DNA from: Micromonospora sp. CP22
GTDB taxonomy: Bacteria > Actinomycetota > Actinomycetes > Mycobacteriales > Micromonosporaceae
DNA: 64,000 nucleotides
NCBI RefSeq assembly: GCF_009712475.1
Contig: NZ_VCJO01000001.1
Location: forward strand, 248,001 to 312,000
Direction: 5' to 3'
Positions within the stretch are counted from its first letter, which is position 1. The number at the start of each line of letters is the position of its first letter. This document shows positions 49,908-58,493 of this stretch, in pieces. Made by a program: the position numbers and the translations under genes. The notes below the pieces were generated by a model. That model searched no databases. It was not told the origin of the DNA and saw nothing but the letters and a program-made list of their open reading frames with translations.

Positions 49908-52736
49908 ATGCCGCCACGGATCCAACTCCCGACCGGCTGGGTGACGTTCGTCTTCACCGACATCGAAGGTTCCACCCGGTTGGCGCAGCTGCTCGGGCCC
50001 GGCTATCGACCGGTGCTGGCCGAGCACCGGCGGCTGCTGCGCCGGACGATCGCGGCGACCGAGGGCGCGGAACTGCTGACCGAGGGCGACTCGTTCTTCC
50101 TCGCCTTCGACGACGCCACGGCGGCGTTGACCGCGTGTCTGACGGCGCAGCGGGCCCTGGGCGAACACGAATGGCCGACGCCCGAGGCGGCCCCTCGGGT
50201 CCGGATGGGACTGCACACCGGCTGGGCGGAGCCACGCGACGGGGAGTACGCCAGCCCGGAGGTGCACCGGGCAGCCCGGGTCGCCGCCGCCGCGCACGGC
50301 GGGCAGATCCTCTGCTCGGCTGCCACCGCGCGGCGGGCCGACCCACTGCCGGCCGGAGCCTCCCTGCTCGACCTCGGGCTGCACCGGCTGCGGGGGTTCG
50401 ACGACCGGGAGCGGCTCTTCCAACTCGTCGCGCCCGGCCTGGAGTTGCAGTTTCCGCGGCCGCGTACCGCCGACGCGGCGGCGCACAACCTGCCGATCCA
50501 GGTCACCACCTTCGTCGGCCGGCAGACCGAACGCGCCGAGCTGCGGCGACTCGTGTCTCGACACCGACTGGTCACCGTGCTGGGTGCGGGTGGCAGCGGC
50601 AAGACCCGGTTGGCCGTGGAACTCGCCACCGACCTGGTGGACGAGTACCCGGACGGGGTCTGGTTCGTCGACATCGCCGCGGTCACCGACCCCGGGCTGG
50701 TCGCGTTCGCGATCGCCGCCGTGCTCGGGCTGCGTCCGGAGCCGGGCCGCCCGATGGTCGACACGCTGGTGGAGTACGCCGCCTCCCGCCGGATGCTGAT
50801 CGTGCTCGACACCTGCGACGCGCAGCCGGCGTCCTGCGCCGAGGCGGTGTCCCGGCTGCTGGCCGGCGGTGGCGGGGTGCGGTTGCTGGCGACGACCCGG
50901 GAACCGCTGGCGCTGCCGGGTGAGGTGGTGTGGCGGATCCCGCCGCTGTCCGTCGACCCGGCCCCTGACGGCACCGAGAGCGATGCGGTGGCCCTGCTGG
51001 TGGACCGTACGGCGGCGGCGCGGGGCGGGCGGCAGCCCGACCCGTCCGAGCTGGCCGACGTACGGCGGGTGGTGCGCCGACTCGATGGCCTGCCGCTCGC
51101 GATCGAGCTGGCCGCGGCCCGGCTGCGGGTGCTCTCGGTGGGGCAGCTCGCCGAGCGTCTCGACGACGTACTCGGCACGCTGGACGCCGGGCGGGTGGAT
51201 TCGCTGACCCCACCGGCCGAGCGGGACAACGCCGGCAGCCAGCGGGACACCGTCGACCTGGCTGCGGCGGCGGCCGGGGCCGACCCCTCGATGTCGGCCA
51301 CCCGGGCGATGGCGCGTTCGGCGGTCGAGCGGCACCTGACCATGCAGGCGACGGTGACGTGGTCCTACCGCACGCTCGGGCCGCGCGCCGCGCGGCTGCT
51401 GCGCTGGTTGGCGGTCTTCGCCGGCCCGGTCGACTTGCCGACGGTGGAGTGGCTGCTCGACGACGACCCGCTCGACCCGCTGTCGGTGCTGGTCGACAAG
51501 TCCATGGTGTTGGCGGAGCCGCACGCGGCCGGCTGCACGTACCGGATGCTCGACCCGATCCGGGCCTACGCGGCGCGCCGGCTCGCCGAGGCCGGCGAGG
51601 AGCAGGCCGCCCGGGACCGGCACGTGGCCTGGTCGGCGCACGCCCTGGAGCGGGCGCGTCTCGGGCCGGGCGGGCAGCCGGTGACGCTCTCGCTGTACGC
51701 GCTCGATCCCCTCGCCGGGGAGTTGCGCGCCGCGCTGCGTTGGTGCGCCACGGGTGGCAGCGCGCGGGCGGGCCTGCGGCTGGCCGGGGGGCTGGACCAG
51801 TGGTGGCGGGAGCGCGGACTGGCCCGGGAGGGACGCCTCTGGCTGTTCCGGTTATACGGACGGCTGGCCGAGACCGGTGAGGTGGTCCCGGAGGACGAGT
51901 TGGCGGCGGCCTACCACATGCATTCGCTGCACGCCGGGGGCGACGGCGAGTTCGGCGAGGAACTGCGGTACTCGCAGCGGGCCGAGGCGGCGGCCCGTCA
52001 GGCCGGTGACGCCGGCCTGCTGGCCCGGGTGCTCGCGGGTCGGGCCGCCCCACTTGTCGACATGGGACAGTTCGCCGAGGCGGAGCGGGTCTGCCGGGAG
52101 GTCATCGACTGGGCGCGGGATCAGGGCGTCGAGTCGGAGGCGTTGTTCGCCGTGTTCCGGCTGGCCGAGTTGCTGTGGCGGCGGGGCGCGCTGGACGAGG
52201 CGGCGGAACTGCTCGGTGCGGCCCGGCCGGTGGAGGCCGCCCGGCCGGTGGACCGGGGCCGACGCTCGGTGGACATGCTGCTCGGCATGGTCGCGCTGGC
52301 TCGGGGCGACCTGGTGGCCGCGCACGAACACCTGCTGGTGGCGCTGCGCTCGCGGATGAATCACGGCTTCCACGGGCGGGCCTGCGACACGTTGAACGCC
52401 GTCGCGGTGCGCTGTGCCCTCGGTGGCCACCCGTTGACCGCGGCTCGACTCTTCGGTGCCGCCCAGGCGACCCGGGCGGGCCTGCGGTCGACCCCCGGCA
52501 TCTACGAGGCGTACTGGACGCAACGGCAGGTGGAGCTGCGGCGGGTGCTGGGTGACGCCGTCTTCGACGAGGCGTACGGCGAGGGTGCCGAACTGGGGCT
52601 GGACGAGGCGGTCGCGCTGGCGCTCGGTGTCGAGCATCCCGACCTGGCGGCCGATTCGGGACGGTTCGCGACCGGGGCGTCTCGTTCCGCCCCGCGCCAG
52701 ACCAGCACCGCCGACCGCCGTACCGAGCACGCCTGA
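49908..52736 (+). CDS. Class III cyclase-ATPase-TPR regulatory protein
   Basis: The 942-residue protein has a class III cyclase domain at residues about 1-170 (FVFTDIEGSTRLAQ, TEGDSFFLAF, VHRAARVAAAAHGGQIL) and an NB-ARC/AAA ATPase at about 200-560 (P-loop LGAGGSGKTRLA near 227, GLPLAIELAAARLRVLS). Winged-helix and TPR-like repeats run to the end. Both metal Asp are present, but the adenine-selecting Lys before GD is Leu and the usual VN before AAR is VH, so nucleotide specificity or activity may differ. There is no LuxR domain, unlike many mycobacterial relatives. The ATG is preceded by GGGGAGG. Confidence 0.88.
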   Translation: MPPRIQLPTGWVTFVFTDIEGSTRLAQLLGPGYRPVLAEHRRLLRRTIAATEGAELLTEGDSFFLAFDDATAALTACLTAQRALGEHEWPTPEAAPRVRMGLHTGWAEPRDGEYASPEVHRAARVAAAAHGGQILCSAATARRADPLPAGASLLDLGLHRLRGFDDRERLFQLVAPGLELQFPRPRTADAAAHNLPIQVTTFVGRQTERAELRRLVSRHRLVTVLGAGGSGKTRLAVELATDLVDEYPDGVWFVDIAAVTDPGLVAFAIAAVLGLRPEPGRPMVDTLVEYAASRRMLIVLDTCDAQPASCAEAVSRLLAGGGGVRLLATTREPLALPGEVVWRIPPLSVDPAPDGTESDAVALLVDRTAAARGGRQPDPSELADVRRVVRRLDGLPLAIELAAARLRVLSVGQLAERLDDVLGTLDAGRVDSLTPPAERDNAGSQRDTVDLAAAAAGADPSMSATRAMARSAVERHLTMQATVTWSYRTLGPRAARLLRWLAVFAGPVDLPTVEWLLDDDPLDPLSVLVDKSMVLAEPHAAGCTYRMLDPIRAYAARRLAEAGEEQAARDRHVAWSAHALERARLGPGGQPVTLSLYALDPLAGELRAALRWCATGGSARAGLRLAGGLDQWWRERGLAREGRLWLFRLYGRLAETGEVVPEDELAAAYHMHSLHAGGDGEFGEELRYSQRAEAAARQAGDAGLLARVLAGRAAPLVDMGQFAEAERVCREVIDWARDQGVESEALFAVFRLAELLWRRGALDEAAELLGAARPVEAARPVDRGRRSVDMLLGMVALARGDLVAAHEHLLVALRSRMNHGFHGRACDTLNAVAVRCALGGHPLTAARLFGAAQATRAGLRSTPGIYEAYWTQRQVELRRVLGDAVFDEAYGEGAELGLDEAVALALGVEHPDLAADSGRFATGASRSAPRQTSTADRRTEHA

Positions 52737-52745
52737 GACGCCGAA

Positions 52746-52775
52746 GACGCCCGGCCACGCTGCTGGCCGGGCGTC
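52746..52775. terminator. Bidirectional hairpin terminator
   Basis: 12-bp perfect GC-rich arms (52746-52757 and 52764-52775) with a six-base loop lie between the convergent cyclase and phospholipase genes. Confidence 0.82.
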
Positions 52776-52787
52776 CCTCGGTGTTCG

Positions 52788-53324
52788 TCAGAGCGCGGCG
52801 CGACGCTCGGCGTCAGCCTTCATCCGAGCCGCCCGGTCGATGTCGGACTGCTGGACAGCGGCTACCGACCCGAAGATGGAGACCGCCTGGTAGTAGGTCC
52901 ACGCCAGGCTCAGGCAGGCCGGTCGGACGACGGAGTTGTAGTTGGCGCACGAACGCTTCAGATCCTCGTAGAAGGCGCTGTCGAGACGCGACTTGTTCGC
53001 ACTGAACTGGCCGACCGCCTTGTAGTTGCGGTAGCCGAAGTCGTGGCGGGCGCAGGAGATGTCGAACTTGAACCCGAGGGGGTTGTCCGGGCTGGACGAG
53101 CAGTAGTCGGTGGACCAGTCGAAGTTGTACTCCGCCCAGGGCGCCCGGTTCTGTCGGGCGGAGTACCAGGCGTTGTAGCTGCTGACGCTCGTCTGGGTCC
53201 AGCTGGACAGTACGGACAGCTTCTGCTGTGGCGTCACGGCCGCCGTGGCGGGGGAAGCCACGGCGAGGGCGGTGAGCAGCGCGAGTACGCCCGAGGCGAG
53301 GATGGTGGCGAAACGTCGATGCAC
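52788..53324 (-). CDS. Secreted prokaryotic phospholipase A2
   Basis: The 178-residue protein has a Sec signal peptide (VHRRFATILASG core, cleavage after SPATA) and the prokaryotic PLA2 fold. It carries the calcium-binding Asp region FDWSTDYCSSSPDNP and the catalytic His-Asp in CARHDFGYRNY, with two disulfide pairs. It is exported and hydrolyses the sn-2 ester of phospholipids, like the S. violaceoruber enzyme. GTG 53324 follows GGAGG at 8 nt, so the longer frame from 53360 is unlikely. The gene is monocistronic. Confidence 0.9.
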   Translation of the reverse strand: MHRRFATILASGVLALLTALAVASPATAAVTPQQKLSVLSSWTQTSVSSYNAWYSARQNRAPWAEYNFDWSTDYCSSSPDNPLGFKFDISCARHDFGYRNYKAVGQFSANKSRLDSAFYEDLKRSCANYNSVVRPACLSLAWTYYQAVSIFGSVAAVQQSDIDRAARMKADAERRAAL

Positions 53325-53464
53325 GGTCAATACCTCCGCTGGGGGTGTGCGGTGGAGCACTGATTACCGGCGAGTTGCCGGGGTTCGATGATTTTCGATC
53401 AATGACCCGGCCCGCCGGTGTTACCCGCGAGAAATATTGGTGACCTGTGCTGAAACAGACGAAT

Positions 53465-53492
53465 GCCCTGGACATCGACCGATGTCCAGGGC
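53465..53492 (-). terminator. Terminator of the BON-methyltransferase gene
   Basis: 12-bp perfect arms (53465-53476 and 53481-53492) with a four-base loop start 13 nt after the stop codon. Confidence 0.8.
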
Positions 53493-53505
53493 TCTGGCGA
53501 GGTCC

Positions 53506-54231
53506 TCAGTCGAAGAAGCGGGCCAGATGGCTGGTGGAGGGGCCCTCGTCGTCCGGTCCCAACGGCGTGAGGTCGGCGAAGATGGAGGCACCGTCGCTGC
53601 TGGCGTGCAGTGGATACCAGCGCGGAGTTCCCGGCGGTCGCATCAGGCAGACGCCCTTGATGGTCTGCACGTCCAACAGCCGTACGTGGGTCGGATCGGC
53701 CACCGCGTTCACATGACCCCACCAGGGGCTCATCACGTGCAGCACACCGCCGGGGCGCAGCACCCGGTGGCACTCGTCCAGCAGGGGCAGGAAGTCGATC
53801 AGATGCTCCAGGATGTGCACCGCGAACAGCACGTCGACGGAGTCGTCGGCCAGCGGCAGGGAGCCGGACAGGTCGGCGACCGCGTCCACCCCGGGCGCGG
53901 GGAAGATGTCGAGCCCGAGGTTGCCCGGCCACTGTTTGGTGGCACCGCAGCCCAGGTCGACCACCACCGGGTCGCGGCCACCCACCCGTACCCGGCACCA
54001 GACGCCGAAGACGCCGGCCAGCCGGCCGATCTGCTCGCGTACCAGTCGTAGTTGGGCCGGCTCGTCGACCTCGCCGGTCAGGTGGGCGACGCCCCGGTCG
54101 AAGCGGACGTCGACGCCGAGCGTACGCAGTCGCTCGTCGTGGCGGGCCTGCTCCGCCCACGCCTCGGTGAGGAACCCGTCCACCGCCCGCAGTCGCTCGG
54201 CGGAGGGCGGGGTGTGTGCCAACGCGACCAT
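53506..54231 (-). CDS. BON-like domain fused to a SAM methyltransferase
   Basis: The 241-residue protein has an N-terminal segment (about residues 25-80: VDVRFDRGVAHLTGEVDEPA then VFGVWCRVRV) with the alternating pattern of a BON domain. A class I methyltransferase follows (VVDLGCGATKQWPG, LPLADDSVDVLFAVHILEHL, VLRPGGVLHVMSP) of the UbiE/glycosyl-neighbour type. BON domains usually bind lipid or membranes, so the enzyme may act on a lipid. ATG 54231 follows GGAGG at 8 nt. It is divergent from the ROK-like gene. Confidence 0.83.
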   Translation of the reverse strand: MVALAHTPPSAERLRAVDGFLTEAWAEQARHDERLRTLGVDVRFDRGVAHLTGEVDEPAQLRLVREQIGRLAGVFGVWCRVRVGGRDPVVVDLGCGATKQWPGNLGLDIFPAPGVDAVADLSGSLPLADDSVDVLFAVHILEHLIDFLPLLDECHRVLRPGGVLHVMSPWWGHVNAVADPTHVRLLDVQTIKGVCLMRPPGTPRWYPLHASSDGASIFADLTPLGPDDEGPSTSHLARFFD

Positions 54232-54380
54232 ACCGGCCACCTCCGGCCCGCCCGTTACCCGGATAGTTGACCGGTATGCGCTGGTTGTCCGTGGAATTCT
54301 CGTCGACGCGGCAACCGCACGAACGGGCGAGCCATCCGTCGCCGAGCGGCCGACCACCGGGACGAGGCAGACTCACGTTC

Positions 54381-55133
54381 GTGTTGACCACTCTGGCGAT
54401 CGACTGCGGGGGCGGCGGGATCAAAGCGTCGGTCCTCGACGGCGCGGGCACCATGCGGGCCCAGCCGATGCGGGTGCCGACGCCGTACCCCCTGCCGCCG
54501 AAACTGTTCGTCCAAACCCTGGTGGAACTAGGTGCACGACTCCCGGCGGCCGGTCGGGTGACGGTCGGGATACCCGGCATGATCCGGCACGGCGTGGTGG
54601 TGGCCACCCCGCACTACGTGACCCGGTCGGGCCCGCGCAGCCGCGTCGACCCCGCCTTGCTCGCCGAATGGTCCGGATTCGACGCGCGTAGTGCGCTCTC
54701 GGCCGCGTTCGACCTGCCGACACTGGTCCTCAACGACGCCGAGGTGCACGGTGCCGGGGTGGTCGCCGGCACCGGCTGCGAACTGGTGTTGACCCTCGGC
54801 ACCGGGCTGGGCAGCGCCCTCTTCGACGGCGGGGTGCTCGCCCCGCACCTCGAACTGTCCCACGCGCCGGTGCGCTGGGGCACCACCTACGACACGTACG
54901 TCGGTGAACCGGAGCGCCGCCGGTTGGGTGACGCGTTCTGGTCCCGGCGGATCCGGCAGGTGGTGGAGGGCCTGCGGCCGGTCTTCCGCTGGGACCGGCT
55001 CTACCTGGGCGGCGGCAACTCGCGGCGGATCCGCCCCGAGCAGCTCACCCGGATGGGTGACGACGTCGTGGTGGTGCCCAACAGCGCCGGGATCGTCGGT
55101 GGTGTTCGCGCCTGGGACCTCGCCACCGTGTAG
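54381..55133 (+). CDS. ROK/polyphosphate-glucokinase-like protein
   Basis: The 250-residue actin-fold sugar kinase-like protein has the ATP loop AIDCGGGGIKASVLD, VGIPGMIRHG, the catalytic Asp in LVLNDAEVHGAGV and the adenosine motif LTLGTGLGSALFDGG. The zinc-binding ROK cysteine motif is absent, as in polyphosphate glucokinases. It could phosphorylate glucose or another sugar. GTG 54381 lies 7 nt after CAGACT (54368-54373) without a ribosome binding site. Confidence 0.83.
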   Translation: MLTTLAIDCGGGGIKASVLDGAGTMRAQPMRVPTPYPLPPKLFVQTLVELGARLPAAGRVTVGIPGMIRHGVVVATPHYVTRSGPRSRVDPALLAEWSGFDARSALSAAFDLPTLVLNDAEVHGAGVVAGTGCELVLTLGTGLGSALFDGGVLAPHLELSHAPVRWGTTYDTYVGEPERRRLGDAFWSRRIRQVVEGLRPVFRWDRLYLGGGNSRRIRPEQLTRMGDDVVVVPNSAGIVGGVRAWDLATV

Positions 55134-55235
55134 GAGGCGGTCCGGCAGGCGGAGAAGGGCGGTCGGGAACAGTCGCGGTATCGCCGGTGTTGTGCCAGCG
55201 TCGGAGCAGTGGTGCGACACGGAGGGGGTGGCGGC

Positions 55236-55604
55236 ATGGATCTTCTGGCCGAGTACCGACGGGCGACCCTGTTCTTCGAGGCGGGTGACCCCGGCAGCGC
55301 GGCCCGGCTGCTCGAACCGATCATCGAAGCCGAGCCGGACAACGCCGCCGTGCGGCAGCTGCTGGCCCGGGCGTACTTCCAGTCGGCCCAGCTCAGCCGG
55401 GCCGAGCAGCAACTGCGGGAACTGGTCGACCGTAACCCCAGCGACCACTACGCCCACCACGTGCTGGGCCGGACGCTGGAGCGGCTCAACCGGTACACCG
55501 ACGCGCTGCGCCACCTGCGCATCGCGGCGGCCATGCACTCGTCCAACGACGACTACACCTCGGCCCTGCGCCGGGTCGAGACCCGGGTCGCCAGCGGTCG
55601 CTGA
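55236..55604 (+). CDS. Tetratricopeptide repeat protein
   Basis: The 122-residue protein is made of about three TPR units (RRATLFFEAGDPGSAARLLEP, LARAYFQSAQLSRAEQQLRE, LGRTLERLNRYTDALRHLRI). It is a soluble protein-protein interaction module with no other domain. The ATG is preceded by GGAGGGGG. It lies about 100 bp after the ROK-like gene and could share its transcript. A strong terminator follows. Confidence 0.85.
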   Translation: MDLLAEYRRATLFFEAGDPGSAARLLEPIIEAEPDNAAVRQLLARAYFQSAQLSRAEQQLRELVDRNPSDHYAHHVLGRTLERLNRYTDALRHLRIAAAMHSSNDDYTSALRRVETRVASGR

Positions 55605-55613
55605 CCCGGACCC

Positions 55614-55655
55614 ACGTCGAGAGGGGCAGCCCGGTCGGGCTGCCCCTCTCGACGT
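55614..55655 (+). terminator. Very stable hairpin terminator
   Basis: 20-bp perfect arms (55614-55633 and 55636-55655) with a two-base loop begin 10 nt after the TPR gene stop. Confidence 0.88.
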
Positions 55656-55691
55656 CCCGGCCCGGCGGGCGACCTGCCTACCATGGGCCGC

Positions 55692-55724
55692 ATGACAGCC
55701 GACCGGACGGTGGACGTGGCATGA
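55692..55724 (+). CDS. Ten-residue leader peptide coupled to the Smr gene
   Basis: TACCAT (55679-55684) is followed after 7 nt by ATG 55692, the leaderless geometry seen across this window. The frame encodes MTADRTVDVA and its TGA overlaps the ATG of the Smr gene (ATGA). Ribosomes loading on the leaderless 5' end would translate the leader and restart at the Smr gene, which has no clear ribosome binding site of its own. Confidence 0.6.
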   Translation: MTADRTVDVA

Positions 55725-55975
55725 AGCTGAAGCTGGACCTGCACGACATCTTCAACAAGGGCCACGACATCGACCGCGCGCTGCGCGGGATCATGGACGA
55801 GGCGGTGGCCAAGAAGGCCACCCTCGTCGAGATCATCCCCGGTAAGGGTTCCGGTCAGCTCAAGAAGCGCGTGCTGCGTTTCCTCGACCAGAAGGACGTC
55901 AAGCAGCTCTACCACCGCGTCGAGAAGGACTCCAAGAACTTCGGTCGCCTCTTCGTCCACTTCCGCTGGAAGTAG
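55721..55975 (+). CDS. Small Smr/MutS2 C-terminal domain protein
   Basis: The 84-residue protein is a stand-alone Smr domain: LDLHDIFNKGHDIDRAL with the LDLH motif, VEIIPGKGSGQLKKRVL with the GxG-type loop, and the highly conserved end EKDSKNFGRLFVHFRW. Smr domains act as nicking or RNA nucleases. The short form is widespread in bacteria but uncharacterised. It is expressed behind a ten-codon leader ORF, by ATGA overlap. Confidence 0.88.
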   Translation: MKLKLDLHDIFNKGHDIDRALRGIMDEAVAKKATLVEIIPGKGSGQLKKRVLRFLDQKDVKQLYHRVEKDSKNFGRLFVHFRWK

Positions 55976-55988
55976 TGCCGCAGACGGG

Positions 55989-58367
55989 TCAGAGCGGGTA
56001 GGTGCGGGCGACGGCGAGCATCTCGGAGGTGTGCGAGCCGACGACGCCGACGTCCGGTGGACGGGGGCGGAATCCGGGGACCGCGTCGAGACCGTCGCTG
56101 GCGTCCATCGCGCGCAGCGCCAACTGCGGCGTCTTCGGCTCGACGGTCAGGGTGATCTCGATTCCCTCCGGTGGCGGGGCGTGGAAGACGATCCCGAAGC
56201 CCCACCGGCCGGCACGTTCCTCCACCGGGACCGGCCGGTTCGCCACCTGGGCGGCGCGTACGGTCGCGGTGGACGTGTCGACGTGCAGGGTGACCAGGCG
56301 TACGGGGCGTTGCGGGGTGAGCCGCAGCGACACGGTACGCAGACCGGCGGCGGTGGTGTCGGCCACCACGTCGAGCCGGGGTGCGGGCAGGTCGGCGGGC
56401 TGCGCCGGGCCGCCGAGCAGCTCGCGCCCGCCGATCCCCGGGAACTCGTCGGTGATCTCGACGGGACCGTCCACGTACTCGTCGGTCCAAGGTTGTGGCC
56501 CGGTCTCGCGGCTGAGCCAACGGGCCTGGCCGGTGCCGGTGTCCACCGCGTACATCAGGTGGGTGGGCGCGGGGTGTGCGGCGTCGAAGCGGTCGACGGC
56601 GACGCCGACCCCGGCGAGGACCACCGCGGCCAGTGCGGCGGCCCCGGCCGGTAGGGCGCCGAGCCGGCGGGCGCGTACCGCCACCATGCCTCGCTGGCCG
56701 CCCGCCTGCGGGTGCAACAGGTCGATCACGGGGAGCGCGGCCAGCCCGAGCAGCACCGCGAAGAGGGCCGCGACGCCGCCCATCGCCATGCCCAACGCGG
56801 GGAAGAGCAGCACCACGGTGGGAAGCAGCATGATCACCGCGACCCCGGCCGCGACGGTCACCGCGATCACCGGTACCGGACCGTCGAGGCGGGTGGTCAG
56901 TGCCACCAGCCCACCGAGGGCCCCGGCCAGGGCGGGCAGCGTCGCCAGGTAGGCGCCGCCGGGTGCCAGCATCGCGAGCAGCAGGCCGAGCAACGCCAGC
57001 CAGCCGAGCCCGCCGATGGCCAGGGCGGCCGGACCGATCCGCCGTCGGCTCAGCGCGTACCAGGCGAACACGACGGCGGCGGCGAGCGCCAGCACGGCCA
57101 GTCGGTACCAGGTCGGCCGGTACGGGTCGAGCAGTTCGGCGTTGCCCGGCCGGACGGCGAGGATCGCCGCCCAGAGCAGCTGCGCGCCGACCGGCGCCAC
57201 CACGATCGGCACCAGGGCCAGGCCGAAACCGGCGGCCAGTCCGCCGCCGGTGACCCGGCCTCGACGTCGGGCCAACCAGCCGAGTACGACCACGCCGATC
57301 AGCGCCAGCAGCGCCAACGGCAGCACCAACCAGCCGGGATAGCGGGCGAGGCCGCCGGGAACGGGGAAGTAGGTGGCGTCGTGACCGGCGCGTAGGTCGG
57401 CGAGGTCGATCCGCCCGAACTCCCGGGCGAGACCGAGGGCGTTGTCACCGTGGTGTTGGAGGCTGGCCCGGTCCATCGAGGCGGGGGTGTCCAGCGGTGT
57501 GTGGTAGGTCGCGCCCCCGTCGAGGTACGCCGAGTTGAGCCCGAGGAACCCCTCGTCGAGGAAGGCGGTGAAGTCGGTGTCGTTGGGCAGCGCCCGGTAC
57601 ACCTCCACGGCGAACGAGGTGCCCACCGGGTGCGGCGCGGCCCGACCGAAGACCTCGATCAGGCGGGCGTTCTCCGGCGATGTCTCAAACATGATCACCG
57701 GCCCGGTGCGCCCCCGTGCCTCCAGGTTGAGCACCACTCCCTTACCGGCGGCCAGCGGGTGCTCGGAGGCGAACGCCGAGGCACCGCAGAGACACGCCTC
57801 CTCGGCGTCGGTCAGGACGAGGACGACGTCGTTACGGGGTGCCGGACCTGCGGTCAGTGCGCGGGCCACCTCCAGGATGGTGGCGACCCCTGCGGCGTCG
57901 TCGTTGCCGCCCGGCCCGGTCTGCACCGCGTCGTAGTGCGCGACCAGGAACACGGTGCCGGTGGGGTCGGTGCCGGGTAGTCGGGCCACTACGTTGCGTA
58001 CCCGGGCCAGAGTGGCGCCACCGGCCGCGCCGCTGAGCTGTCCGGCCTCCTCGGCGACGGTGTCCTGGACCTGCGTCTGCAGCCCGAGGCCACGCAGTAC
58101 GCCTTCCAGATAGACCCGGACCTCGTCGTTGGCCGCGCTGCCCGCGACGTGCGGCCGTCCGGCGACCTGCGTCACATGCGGGTACGCGCGGGCCGCGCTG
58201 AACTCACCAGCCGGGGCGTCGGCCGGTCGGGGCGTCGGGGGACGCAGGTCGAGCAGGGCGCTCGTGCCGACGGCGACGAGCGCGACGAGTGCCGCCAGTG
58301 CGGCGAGGGCACGTCGACGTGGCCGGGCGAGAGCACGGTCGGCGGCGGGGCTGGGGGGTGCGCCCAC
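55989..58367 (-). CDS. Membrane M28 zinc aminopeptidase
   Basis: The 792-residue protein has an N-terminal anchor helix (about residues 18-40), an M28 peptidase domain (about 45-330) and about eight membrane helices (about 340-590). A C-terminal external domain completes it. Zinc ligands are visible in FLVAHYDAVQ, GGNDDAAGVATI and LTDAEEACLCG. The architecture resembles the vacuolar membrane peptidase Pff1 of fungi. It probably acts on peptides outside the membrane. GTG 58367 follows AAGGAG at 6 nt. It is convergent with the Smr gene, only 13 bp away. Confidence 0.88.
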   Translation of the reverse strand: MGAPPSPAADRALARPRRRALAALAALVALVAVGTSALLDLRPPTPRPADAPAGEFSAARAYPHVTQVAGRPHVAGSAANDEVRVYLEGVLRGLGLQTQVQDTVAEEAGQLSGAAGGATLARVRNVVARLPGTDPTGTVFLVAHYDAVQTGPGGNDDAAGVATILEVARALTAGPAPRNDVVLVLTDAEEACLCGASAFASEHPLAAGKGVVLNLEARGRTGPVIMFETSPENARLIEVFGRAAPHPVGTSFAVEVYRALPNDTDFTAFLDEGFLGLNSAYLDGGATYHTPLDTPASMDRASLQHHGDNALGLAREFGRIDLADLRAGHDATYFPVPGGLARYPGWLVLPLALLALIGVVVLGWLARRRGRVTGGGLAAGFGLALVPIVVAPVGAQLLWAAILAVRPGNAELLDPYRPTWYRLAVLALAAAVVFAWYALSRRRIGPAALAIGGLGWLALLGLLLAMLAPGGAYLATLPALAGALGGLVALTTRLDGPVPVIAVTVAAGVAVIMLLPTVVLLFPALGMAMGGVAALFAVLLGLAALPVIDLLHPQAGGQRGMVAVRARRLGALPAGAAALAAVVLAGVGVAVDRFDAAHPAPTHLMYAVDTGTGQARWLSRETGPQPWTDEYVDGPVEITDEFPGIGGRELLGGPAQPADLPAPRLDVVADTTAAGLRTVSLRLTPQRPVRLVTLHVDTSTATVRAAQVANRPVPVEERAGRWGFGIVFHAPPPEGIEITLTVEPKTPQLALRAMDASDGLDAVPGFRPRPPDVGVVGSHTSEMLAVARTYPL

Positions 58368-58493
58368 TGGTGACTCCTTGCGGGGGGTTCGGGGGTGCCC
58401 GTCATCCTCACATGCCGCCCGAGGGCGCTCCGTCGTGTTGTGTGCGAACGTTGTCTAATACAGGATCAGCAGGGCACTCGGAAGGAGCCCGAC

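Noticed and set aside
49095..51641. 848-codon open frame on the minus strand across the FmdB and cyclase genes
   Set aside because: It is antisense to well-supported genes. The translation is low-complexity Arg/Gly/Pro/Gln, and high GC removes stops from the complementary frame.
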